Shown here: positions 14,213 through 20,845 of the stretch, in pieces
Numbering within the stretch: the first letter of the stretch is position 1
Layout: each line of letters opens with the position of its first letter
Source of the DNA: JBBQRS01 sp038214535
GTDB lineage: Bacteria; Chloroflexota; Anaerolineae; CG2-30-64-16
Assembly: GCA_038214535.1 (NCBI GenBank)
Contig: JBBQRS010000063.1
Span: 1-28,638, forward strand
DNA: 28,638 nucleotides
Direction of reading: 5' to 3'
The notes under the pieces: model-generated
What the model saw: the letters and a program-made list of their open reading frames with translations, nothing else
Databases searched by the model: none
Told to the model about the DNA's origin: nothing
Position numbers and translations under genes: made by a program

Positions 14213-15865
14213 TTAATCTTTGGTGATTTCGACGATCACGCCCTCATCCGCCCAGTTATACAACGTCTCGGCGTTCTCCGTGCTCAGCAGCACACATCCA
14301 TAGGTGACCGGTCGCCCCAGGTTTTTGGTCCATAGGAGCTGTTTCTTGTCGCGGCTGGGGAAGCCGTGAAAACCGTTCATCACTTCGCCGTCGGGCGACG
14401 GCTTATAGATGCCCATGAAGAAGGGCATGTTCAGATCCCACTGGTTGGCGTAGGCGGTTCCCTCGTGGCTCTGCACCTGAAATACGCCGGGCGAGGTGGG
14501 GCTGTCGGGCAGGCCGGTGCTGACGACCCAATCCCACTTCACCTTGCCGTCTTCATACGCCTGCATCTTTTGTTTGGCGATGCTGATCTGGATGCGTTTG
14601 TTCTCGATCGGCGGCAGCGGCAACAGGGCATCCTGTGACGGTACGATGATCTCCTGGCCGACCGACAGTTGATCGCCAAGCTCCGGGTTGGCCTTCATCA
14701 GCCAGGGATAGGGCAACCCGTAGTCTTCCGCGATGCTCGACAGCGTTTCGCCCGATTGCACGATATGCGTCCGGTCGAAATAATGCACCCGCAACTCGAT
14801 GTCCGACGTGTGATTCTCGAAGGCGGCCAGCAGCGCGGGGATTGCCGCTTGCCGGTCCACGTAGCGCTCCGCCCCCAGCGTCTCCTGTTGTGCGGTGACG
14901 TACGCGCCCACCGCGTCCTCGTTGATCTTCCAGGTGATCTGCCCGTCATCGGCGCGGGCAAAAGCAATCCAATGCCCCAGGTCCGCCGGTGAGGTCGTCC
15001 ATGCCAGCCGTTCGTCCTTGATGGGGTCCCACAGGCGCACGGTGATCTCGTTTTGCAGCAGCGGCGCGACTTCCTGCGCCAGCGCGTCCACGTTCACCAC
15101 ATCCGGCGTGAGGATCGCCATCGGCAATGACAGCGCCAGCTTCGGCGCGTTAGTGAGCTCGCCGATCCGCGCTTCGAGCGCCGCGATACCGCCCGTCAGG
15201 TCCATCGCCTGCCCCGTCACGGATGGGGTTGTCTGGATTTCACCGTCAACCACCGTGATCGCCGCGTCCTGCGGCGCGACCTCCAACTGCTGTCCCAGCA
15301 TCCGCAGGGTGTCCGCGGCCTGGCGTCGGTCGAAGTGGATGACGGGCGCGAGTGTGATCGGTCGGACTCCGGCGAGGCGCGGGTCGAGTTGCGCCAGCGT
15401 ATTGCGAACTTGCGGGTAGTCCTGGAGCAGGTAAGCGGCCGTTTGCATCGCGGCCCCGGCGGTGACGTTGGCGTCCGCCGTGTTACGCCCCTGGCGGTGC
15501 GCCTGCTGCGCTGTTGCCTCGGTGTCCAGCGTCACCCCCAGTTGTGGCGCGGGCAACGTCCAGCTTTGGCCCGCCGCGTCCAGCGTGATGCGCCGCTCAT
15601 CCCATGCCGTTTGCAGCATCCGGGTTGCCTGCGCGGTGGTCTTGCCGCTCAGGTCCAGGCCCATCACTTGCACGCCGGGCAGGATGCGGTCGCCTGCGAG
15701 CAGTTGCTTCCCGCCATAATACGCGCCCCCGGTCGCCGCAATGAAGATCAGCCAGAAGGCCAGGACGAGCCATGCGATGCGCGCGCCGCGTCGCCGCGCG
15801 CGCCGTTTGGGCGTGGGGGCTGCGGCGCGTTCAGTTCGCTCGATTGCCTGCACGGATTGTGTCAC
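14213..15865 (-). CDS. L,D-transpeptidase (YkuD) with LysM and PG-binding domains
   Basis: This membrane-anchored cell-wall protein of about 550 aa (from GTG 15865) should form 3-3 type cross-links in peptidoglycan outside the membrane. An Arg-rich segment (KRRARRRGARIAW) precedes one transmembrane helix. A VanW-type/PG_binding_4-like domain follows (VQVMGLDLSGKTTAQATRML...). A LysM motif (HIVQSGETLSSIAEDYGLPY...LSVGQEIIVPS) and a C-terminal YkuD domain complete it, with HGF (about H500) and TYGC (about C524). The usual SHGC(V/I)R is TYGCVLL here, so the second His and the Arg are replaced. GTG 15928 is an alternative start, but GAGG nine bases before GTG 15865 favours the shorter form. A promoter is predicted at 15946-15973. 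Confidence 0.9.
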   Translation of the reverse strand: MTQSVQAIERTERAAAPTPKRRARRRGARIAWLVLAFWLIFIAATGGAYYGGKQLLAGDRILPGVQVMGLDLSGKTTAQATRMLQTAWDERRITLDAAGQSWTLPAPQLGVTLDTEATAQQAHRQGRNTADANVTAGAAMQTAAYLLQDYPQVRNTLAQLDPRLAGVRPITLAPVIHFDRRQAADTLRMLGQQLEVAPQDAAITVVDGEIQTTPSVTGQAMDLTGGIAALEARIGELTNAPKLALSLPMAILTPDVVNVDALAQEVAPLLQNEITVRLWDPIKDERLAWTTSPADLGHWIAFARADDGQITWKINEDAVGAYVTAQQETLGAERYVDRQAAIPALLAAFENHTSDIELRVHYFDRTHIVQSGETLSSIAEDYGLPYPWLMKANPELGDQLSVGQEIIVPSQDALLPLPPIENKRIQISIAKQKMQAYEDGKVKWDWVVSTGLPDSPTSPGVFQVQSHEGTAYANQWDLNMPFFMGIYKPSPDGEVMNGFHGFPSRDKKQLLWTKNLGRPVTYGCVLLSTENAETLYNWADEGVIVEITKD

Positions 15866-15945
15866 GTTATCAAACCTCGCGCCTGGCACGGAAAATGTGA
15901 GGAGCCGTCCAGGTAGTGGGGCTGGCACATGTAAAGACCAAATAT

Positions 15946-15973
15946 AGTATACTCATTTCTGTAAAGTGGGCAA
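15946..15973 (-). promoter_or_regulatory. predicted promoter of the envelope operon
   Basis: On the minus strand a -35 TTGCCC (15968-15973) and a -10 TATACT (15946-15951) are separated by 16 bases. Transcription would begin near 15939 and run through the L,D-transpeptidase, fusion and two-helix membrane protein genes, which are spaced 11 and 14 bases apart. Confidence 0.45.
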
Positions 15974-15996
15974 CCTCGCATCGTGCAGGGGAACCT

Positions 15997-16061
15997 CCTT
16001 CGTAGTAGCGGCTTCAGCCGTCGTTCTGTGCGCCAAGCGGCTGAAGCCGCTACTACGAAGG
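15997..16061. repeat. long inverted repeat, CGTAGTAGCGGCTTCAGCCG family
   Basis: Two 24-base arms (15997-16020 and 16038-16061) are perfectly complementary around a 17-base loop. The core CGTAGTAGCGGCTTCAGCC recurs with small changes at 27138-27203. It lies between the promoter of the envelope operon and the ribosome site of the M24 peptidase gene. Its form suggests a MITE-like or REP-like mobile palindrome; no flanking direct duplication is obvious. Confidence 0.85.
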
Positions 16062-16090
16062 TTTGCTACCCTGCCTGACAATCTAAAAAC

Positions 16091-16096
16091 AGGAGG
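16091..16096 (+). promoter_or_regulatory. Shine-Dalgarno of the M24 peptidase gene
   Basis: AGGAGG lies four bases before ATG 16101. The frame is open further upstream to 15966, but that part is the inverted repeat, so this site fixes the start. Confidence 0.75.
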
Positions 16097-16100
16097 AAGT

Positions 16101-17288
16101 ATGGACACACTCGTACACGAGAAAGCAGCGCAGGCCGTCGGCATCCTCGACGAACTCGGCATAGACCTCTGGCTGACCTTCGTCCGCGAAACGTCGGCGG
16201 GCGGCGACCCCGTGCTGCCGTTGATCTACGGCCCTGCCGACCTGACGTGGCAATCCGTGCTGATCTACACGCTGGCCGATGACCGCATCTGCATCCTGGG
16301 CCAGTTCGACGCCGACACGGCGCGGCGCACCGGCGTGTTTACTTCGGTGATCCCGTATGACGAGTCCATCCGGCCCCCGCTGCTGGAGACCCTGGCGCGC
16401 CTCGATCCGCGGCAGATTGCCATTAACTACTCGGAGTCGGACGTGGTGGCCGACGGGCTGAGCCACGGCATGTATCGCGTGCTGACCGCCTATCTGGAAG
16501 GCACACCGTGGGCGGATCGTTTGATGCCCGCCGAGACGATCATCGGGGCGCTGCGCGGCCGCAAAACCCCGGCGGAAATCGCGCGCATCCGCGCTGCCGT
16601 CGAGACGACCGCGCGCATTTACGAAGCAACGTTTGATTACCTCAAGCCCGGCATGACCGAGATCGAAGTCGCGGCGTTCATGCATGACGGCATGACGCAA
16701 CATGGGGTCACGGCCGCGTGGGACAGCGCCAGTTGCCCCGCGGTTAACGCCGGGCCGGATTCACCGGTGGGCCACGGCGCGCCAACCGATATAAAGCTGG
16801 AACGCGGCCAGCTCCTCCACTTCGACTTCGGTGTGCGCCAGGATGACTACTGCTCCGACATCCAGCGGATGGTCTACCTGCCGGCCGATGGTGAGACCGA
16901 ACCGCCTGAGCCGGTGCGCCGCGGCTTCGCAACCGTGCTGCGGGCCGTCCATGCGGCGGTCGCGACCATGCGTCCCGGCGTCCCCGCGATCGAGGTAGAC
17001 GCGGCCGCCCGGCGCGTCGTGACGGATGCCGGTTACCCCGAATACAAATACGCCACCGGGCATCACCTTGGGCGTAGCGCGCACGACGGCGGCGGCGTGC
17101 TGGGTCCTGCGTGGGAGCGTTACGGCGACACCCCCTTCCGCGCGCTGGAGCCGGGCCACGTCTACACGGTCGAGCCGGGGCTGATGGTCCCCGGTTACGG
17201 CTACGTCGGGCTGGAGGAAGATGTGCTGGTGACCACTGACGGCGCGGTCTATCTCGGCGCGCCGCAGACGGAATTGATCCTTCGGTGA
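16101..17288 (+). CDS. M24 family metallopeptidase (Xaa-Pro aminopeptidase type)
   Basis: This 395-aa cytoplasmic enzyme probably removes N-terminal residues before proline, or cleaves Xaa-Pro dipeptides, with two metal ions. The N-terminal creatinase-like domain spans about 1-160 and the pita-bread catalytic domain about 165-395. Metal ligands can be placed: D242 in LLHFDFG, D253 in YCSDIQR, H321 in ATGHHLG, E358 in YTVEPGL and E373 in GLEEDV. The usual GHGIG motif is GHHLG here. Length is normal. It is likely monocistronic, because the hairpin at 17323-17355 followed by TGTTTTT could end its transcript. Whether it is an aminopeptidase P or a prolidase cannot be decided from the sequence. 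Confidence 0.93.
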   Translation: MDTLVHEKAAQAVGILDELGIDLWLTFVRETSAGGDPVLPLIYGPADLTWQSVLIYTLADDRICILGQFDADTARRTGVFTSVIPYDESIRPPLLETLARLDPRQIAINYSESDVVADGLSHGMYRVLTAYLEGTPWADRLMPAETIIGALRGRKTPAEIARIRAAVETTARIYEATFDYLKPGMTEIEVAAFMHDGMTQHGVTAAWDSASCPAVNAGPDSPVGHGAPTDIKLERGQLLHFDFGVRQDDYCSDIQRMVYLPADGETEPPEPVRRGFATVLRAVHAAVATMRPGVPAIEVDAAARRVVTDAGYPEYKYATGHHLGRSAHDGGGVLGPAWERYGDTPFRALEPGHVYTVEPGLMVPGYGYVGLEEDVLVTTDGAVYLGAPQTELILR

Positions 17289-17315
17289 CGTTGTAACAAA
17301 TCACACAAAGCGAAT

Positions 17316-17344
17316 TTGACATGCGCAGGTGAGAGTGCTACACT
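17316..17344 (+). promoter_or_regulatory. strong predicted sigma70 promoter of the heme operon
   Basis: A perfect -35 TTGACA (17316-17321), a 17-base spacer and a -10 TACACT (17339-17344) are present. Transcription would begin near 17351. The spacer and -10 are embedded in the palindrome 17323-17355. Confidence 0.7.
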
Positions 17345-17355
17345 CTCACCTGCGC
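17323..17355. promoter_or_regulatory. perfect 15-bp palindrome overlapping the promoter; candidate operator
   Basis: Arms 17323-17337 (GCGCAGGTGAGAGTG) and 17341-17355 are perfectly complementary around CTA. The palindrome covers the promoter spacer and -10 region, so a bound protein would block RNA polymerase. The HTH gene directly downstream is the obvious candidate. As RNA from the upstream M24 transcript it would instead form a 15-bp hairpin followed by TGTTTTT, a possible intrinsic terminator; both roles could coexist. Confidence 0.65.
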
Positions 17356-17390
17356 TGTTTTTACGCAGAAACACATGGAAATACATAGAT

Positions 17391-18056
17391 ATGCATAGAC
17401 TTGAAACAAGTGGGCCGCAAAAACGGTGGATGGAATTGAGCGAGGCCGCCGATTTTCTCGGTGTGCATTTCACGACTCTGCGCCGCTGGGTGGATGCTGG
17501 CAAAGTGCCCTGCATCCGCACTCCCGGCGGTCGCCGCCGTTTCGACCACGCGGAACTGGCCGCTTTCCTCGCCGCGCTGCACGAGGGCGAATCCTATGAC
17601 CTGATGGTCGTCCCGGACTCCACGGCGCTTTCGGCGCCCGTTTTACCGAAGCATGTCGGTCTGCATCAGGAAGCGTGGTATGACCGTCTGGCCGAGCACG
17701 ACCGCGCCGCGATGCGCAGCGGCGGCCAGCGTCTCATGGCCGTGCTGATGCAATATGCCAGCCGCGCCAACGGCGGCGAGCCGTTTCTGCAGGAAGGCGA
17801 GCGGCTTGCCGAGCATTATGGCGTGATGTGCCGGCGATCCGGGCTCTCTCTGACCGAAACGGTGCGCGCTTTCCTCATGGTGCGCCGCAACATCAAGGAT
17901 TCCGTCTACGAGGCGGGCGCGCTGGCCGGTTCGCCCGACCCCGAAACCTGGCGGCTGTATGACCGTATGAACGCCTTCCTCGATGTCATGCTGCTCCAGA
18001 CCGTCGAGGCGTATCAGAACGCCGATCCGGCGCTCACCGGTCATCCCGTAACCTGA
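17391..18056 (+). CDS. MerR/excisionase-type HTH regulator with helical sensor-like domain
   Basis: This 221-aa DNA-binding protein is probably the regulator of the heme genes that follow. Residues 14-60 (MELSEAADFLGVHFTTLRRWVDAGKVPCIRTPGGRRRF) are a MerR/HTH_17-type winged helix with the classic TPGGRRRF wing. Residues 92-210 are all-helical (WYDRLAEHDRAAMRSGGQR...LSLTETVRAFLMVRRNIKD...MLLQTVEAYQ) and resemble the N-terminal domain of RsbR-type and PucR-like sensors. No B12-binding motif is seen. The start at 17391 is the most upstream ATG after the predicted transcription start; ATG 17430 is possible. The next gene starts 16 bases after its stop. The predicted operator just upstream suggests autoregulation. 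A heme or porphyrin ligand is speculation based on context. Confidence 0.75.
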   Translation: MHRLETSGPQKRWMELSEAADFLGVHFTTLRRWVDAGKVPCIRTPGGRRRFDHAELAAFLAALHEGESYDLMVVPDSTALSAPVLPKHVGLHQEAWYDRLAEHDRAAMRSGGQRLMAVLMQYASRANGGEPFLQEGERLAEHYGVMCRRSGLSLTETVRAFLMVRRNIKDSVYEAGALAGSPDPETWRLYDRMNAFLDVMLLQTVEAYQNADPALTGHPVT

Positions 18057-18072
18057 TGGACAAGGACATCGC

Positions 18073-19209
18073 ATGAATGCAACTGCTTACCCTCCGCCGC
18101 GGCTGATCTTCTGGGAATCGACCGCGGGCTGCAACCTCGCCTGCATCCACTGCCGGCGCATCACGGTGGCCGATCAGCTATTGCCGCAAGACCTCAACAC
18201 GCAGGAAGCCTTCAGTCTGATTGACCAGGTGGCCGAGTTCGCGAAGCCGATCTTTGTGCTCTCCGGCGGCGAGCCGCTCTTCCGCCCCGACATCTTCGAG
18301 ATCGCACAACACGCCGCCGACGCTGGGCTGACGGTGGCGTTGGCGACTAACGGCACGCTGATTGACGCCGATGTTGCGCGCCGCATCCGCGAGAGCGGCA
18401 TCCGGCGGGTCAGCGTCAGCTTCGACGGGGCCGACGCCGCGACGCACAACATCTTCCGCGGCGCGGGCGCGTTCGAGAAGGCCATCGCGGGCGTGGAGCA
18501 TCTGCGCGGCGCTGGCGTACCCTACCAGATCAATGCGACCGTGGCGCGGCACAACGTGGACCAGATGCCGGAGACGCTGGCGCTGGCGCAGGGGCTTGGG
18601 GCGCAGGCGTTGCACCTCTTCCTGCTCGTCCCCGTCGGCTGCGGCGTCGAGATCGCCGAAGACCAGCAGATCACGCCGGACGAATACGAAGGGGTGCTGA
18701 ACTGGATGTACGACGCCGAGACGGCGGGCGGCATCGAGCTCAAGGCCACCTGCGCGCCGCACTACTTCCGCGTGGTGCGCCAGCGCCAGGCCGAGGAGCG
18801 GCGGCAGGGCATCGTCCGCGAGCGCCCGTCCAGCCACCACCGCCAGCAGGACGCGGGCGGCCACCCCGGCAATGAGCAAACGCGCTCCGCCATGAACGCC
18901 ATGACCAAGGGTTGCCTCGCCGGGACGGGCGTCTGCTTCGTCAGCCACCGCGGCGAGGTCTTCCCGTGTGGCTACCTGCCGCTGGAGGCCGGGAACATCC
19001 GGGAACAGCCCTTCCGCGCAATTTGGGAGGGATCGCCCCTCTTCGCCAGCCTGCGCGACCCCGACCTGCTCGGCGGCAAGTGCGGCCTGTGCGAGTTCCG
19101 CAAGATCTGCGGCGGCTGCCGGGCGCGCGCCTACGGCATGACGCACGAGTATCTGGATGAAGAGCCGTTCTGCAACTACGAGCCGCGTGGCGCAATGGTG
19201 GATGCGTAA
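18073..19209 (+). CDS. radical SAM/SPASM protein of the AhbD/NirJ-like group
   Basis: This 378-aa radical SAM enzyme has the cluster motif CNLACIHC (C20, C24, C27), the SAM-binding SGGEPLFRPD, and LATNGTL. A C-terminal SPASM-type region carries many cysteines (KGCLAGTGVCFVSHRGEVFPCG, then CGLCEFRKICGGC and FCNYEP) for auxiliary 4Fe-4S clusters. AhbD and NirJ proteins of this architecture modify propionate side chains of iron porphyrins, and the gene sits directly before hemQ. Its reaction may therefore be a SAM-dependent decarboxylation in heme synthesis, but other peptide or cofactor modifications are possible. AAGGA precedes the ATG. The segment around residues 246-275 is a charged, Gln/His-rich insertion. 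Confidence 0.85.
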   Translation: MNATAYPPPRLIFWESTAGCNLACIHCRRITVADQLLPQDLNTQEAFSLIDQVAEFAKPIFVLSGGEPLFRPDIFEIAQHAADAGLTVALATNGTLIDADVARRIRESGIRRVSVSFDGADAATHNIFRGAGAFEKAIAGVEHLRGAGVPYQINATVARHNVDQMPETLALAQGLGAQALHLFLLVPVGCGVEIAEDQQITPDEYEGVLNWMYDAETAGGIELKATCAPHYFRVVRQRQAEERRQGIVRERPSSHHRQQDAGGHPGNEQTRSAMNAMTKGCLAGTGVCFVSHRGEVFPCGYLPLEAGNIREQPFRAIWEGSPLFASLRDPDLLGGKCGLCEFRKICGGCRARAYGMTHEYLDEEPFCNYEPRGAMVDA

Positions 19210-19211
19210 AC

Positions 19212-19925
19212 ATGGCCGATGAACTGGAAATCCGCGAGATCGGGCGCGCGCCGGATGGCGGCGAACTGGCCCTCGACCGGCGGCTCTACATGCAGCTTCA
19301 CGTCTTCCGGGGCAACGCAGACACCGTCGCGCTGATCGCGGCGCTCGAAGCGGCGGGTTTGCCGGGCGTGCTCTACGAGGACCTCAACGACCCGTGGGGC
19401 GTAGGACTGCTGACCTTCAGCGAAGACCCCAACTTCTTCGTCGGCCCGCTGCGCTGTTTCCTGCGCCAACCGCCTTTCGGTGAACTGGAACCCAGGGGCG
19501 AACTGACCATGACGGGCCGCACCTATGCGCTGGGGCATGAGACCGACCTGCTGGACGCGCTAATCACGCGTCCGCGCGGCAAGGTCTGCGATCCCGTGCT
19601 GCGTTGGGCCATCTGGTATCCGTTGCGCCGCGCCGGCTCGTTCGAGCAGCTTTCCGCGCAGGAGCAGCGTGTGATCCTGATGGAGCACGGCGGCATCGGC
19701 CACGCCTTCGGCCGCGCCGGGCTGGGCACAGACATCCGCCTCGCGTGCCACGGGCTGGATCAGAACGACAACGATTTCGTGATCGGCCTGTTGGGGCGCG
19801 ACCTCCACCCTCTTTCGGCCATCGTCCAGCGGATGCGCAAGACCAAACAGACCTCGCTGCACCTCGAACGGCTCGGCCCCTTCTTCGTCGGCAAGGCGGT
19901 CTGGCAGCGTGAGGGCGCTGCATGA
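19212..19925 (+). CDS. hemQ: HemQ/ChdC-type coproheme decarboxylase (chlorite dismutase family)
   Basis: This 237-aa protein of the chlorite dismutase family binds coproheme and oxidatively removes two propionates with peroxide to give heme b. IWYPLRR carries the reactive-Tyr equivalent (Y136). LMEHGGIGHAFG carries the expected proximal heme ligand H159. ACHGLDQNDNDFVIGLLG and MRKTKQTSLHLERLGPFFVGK are typical of the C-terminal ferredoxin-like half. Length fits the ChdC group (about 230-250). The ATG lies two bases after the previous stop, and its last four bases overlap the ferrochelatase start (ATGA). The position between a radical SAM gene and ferrochelatase supports coproheme decarboxylase over chlorite detoxification. 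Confidence 0.88.
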   Translation: MADELEIREIGRAPDGGELALDRRLYMQLHVFRGNADTVALIAALEAAGLPGVLYEDLNDPWGVGLLTFSEDPNFFVGPLRCFLRQPPFGELEPRGELTMTGRTYALGHETDLLDALITRPRGKVCDPVLRWAIWYPLRRAGSFEQLSAQEQRVILMEHGGIGHAFGRAGLGTDIRLACHGLDQNDNDFVIGLLGRDLHPLSAIVQRMRKTKQTSLHLERLGPFFVGKAVWQREGAA

Positions 19926-20842
19926 CGGCCGGCGTCCTGCTCATGGCCTACGGCGGGCCGGATTCGCTGGCTGACATCCCGGCCTATCTGTCGGATGTAC
20001 GCGGCGGACGCGAGACCCCGCCGGCGCTGCTCGACGAGATCACGCATCGCTACGCGTTGATCGGCGGGCGTTCGCCGTTGCTGGAGATCACCCGGGGCGC
20101 GGCGGCGCGCTTACAGTCTGAACTGGGTTTACCCGTCTACGTGGGGATGCGCCACTGGCGTCCCTACATCCGTGAGACGGTCGCACAGATGGCCGCCGAC
20201 GGGATTACGGAGTGTGTCGCCGTCGTCATGGCCCCACACTACAGCCGGATGAGCGTCGGCGCGTACCGCGCAAAGCTGGAAGAGGCGCTGGCCGCCGAGG
20301 GCGCGCCGATGACCGTGGACATGGTGGAGAGCTGGGGCCTGCAACCGGAGTATCTCGCCGGGCTGGCGGGCAACATCCGATCCGCGTGGGCGCGGTTCGC
20401 ACCCGCTGCGCGTGACCGTGTGCAATTCGTCTTCACGGCGCACAGCCTGCCCGCCTCCCTCATCGCGTCGGGCGACCCTTATCCGGCGCAACTGCAACAG
20501 ACCGCGGCCGCGCTGGCGGAGCGGCTCGACCTGGACGCGGGGCGCCGGCAGTTCTGCTATCAGAGCGCCCCTAAGGCCGCCATCCCCTGGCTCGGCCCCC
20601 AGGTCGAGGCGATGATTCCGGCGCTGGCGGAGGCCGGGCATCGCGAACTGATGGTCGCGCCCATCGGCTTCATCGCCGATCACGTCGAGGTGCTTTACGA
20701 CCTGGACATCGGCCTGCAACAGATCGCCGCGGCGCATGGCGTGCATATGGAGCGGCCCGCGATGCTGAACGACAGTCCTCAATTGGTCGCCGCGCTGGCA
20801 GCCTTGGTCCGCGCCCGGCTGGCCGTCCCGGAGAAATCTTGA
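19922..20842 (+). CDS. hemH: ferrochelatase (coproporphyrin ferrochelatase, HemH/CpfC)
   Basis: This 306-aa cytoplasmic enzyme inserts Fe2+ into the porphyrin ring. The two diagnostic motifs are present: FTAHSLP with the metal-binding H174, and PIGFIADHVEVLYDLDI with E256. The N-terminus GVLLMAYGGPDSLADIPAYL and RYALIGGRSPL are typical ferrochelatase sequence. The short length, with no C-terminal extension and no Fe-S cluster cysteines, fits monofunctional bacterial enzymes. It overlaps hemQ by four bases (ATGA) and ends three bases before the oxidase gene, so all are translated from one mRNA. Beside hemQ the substrate should be coproporphyrin III; this follows from the pathway and not from specific residues. 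Confidence 0.95.
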   Translation: MTAGVLLMAYGGPDSLADIPAYLSDVRGGRETPPALLDEITHRYALIGGRSPLLEITRGAAARLQSELGLPVYVGMRHWRPYIRETVAQMAADGITECVAVVMAPHYSRMSVGAYRAKLEEALAAEGAPMTVDMVESWGLQPEYLAGLAGNIRSAWARFAPAARDRVQFVFTAHSLPASLIASGDPYPAQLQQTAAALAERLDLDAGRRQFCYQSAPKAAIPWLGPQVEAMIPALAEAGHRELMVAPIGFIADHVEVLYDLDIGLQQIAAAHGVHMERPAMLNDSPQLVAALAALVRARLAVPEKS

Positions 20843-20845
20843 TTT

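Noticed and set aside
15966..16100. Upstream extension of the M24 peptidase reading frame
   Set aside because: It is translated from the 24-bp inverted repeat and precedes a strong AGGAGG at 16091-16096, so ATG 16101 is the start.
17375..17377. ATG 17375 as the start of the HTH gene
   Set aside because: It is out of frame with the HTH coding sequence; ATG 17391 is in frame.
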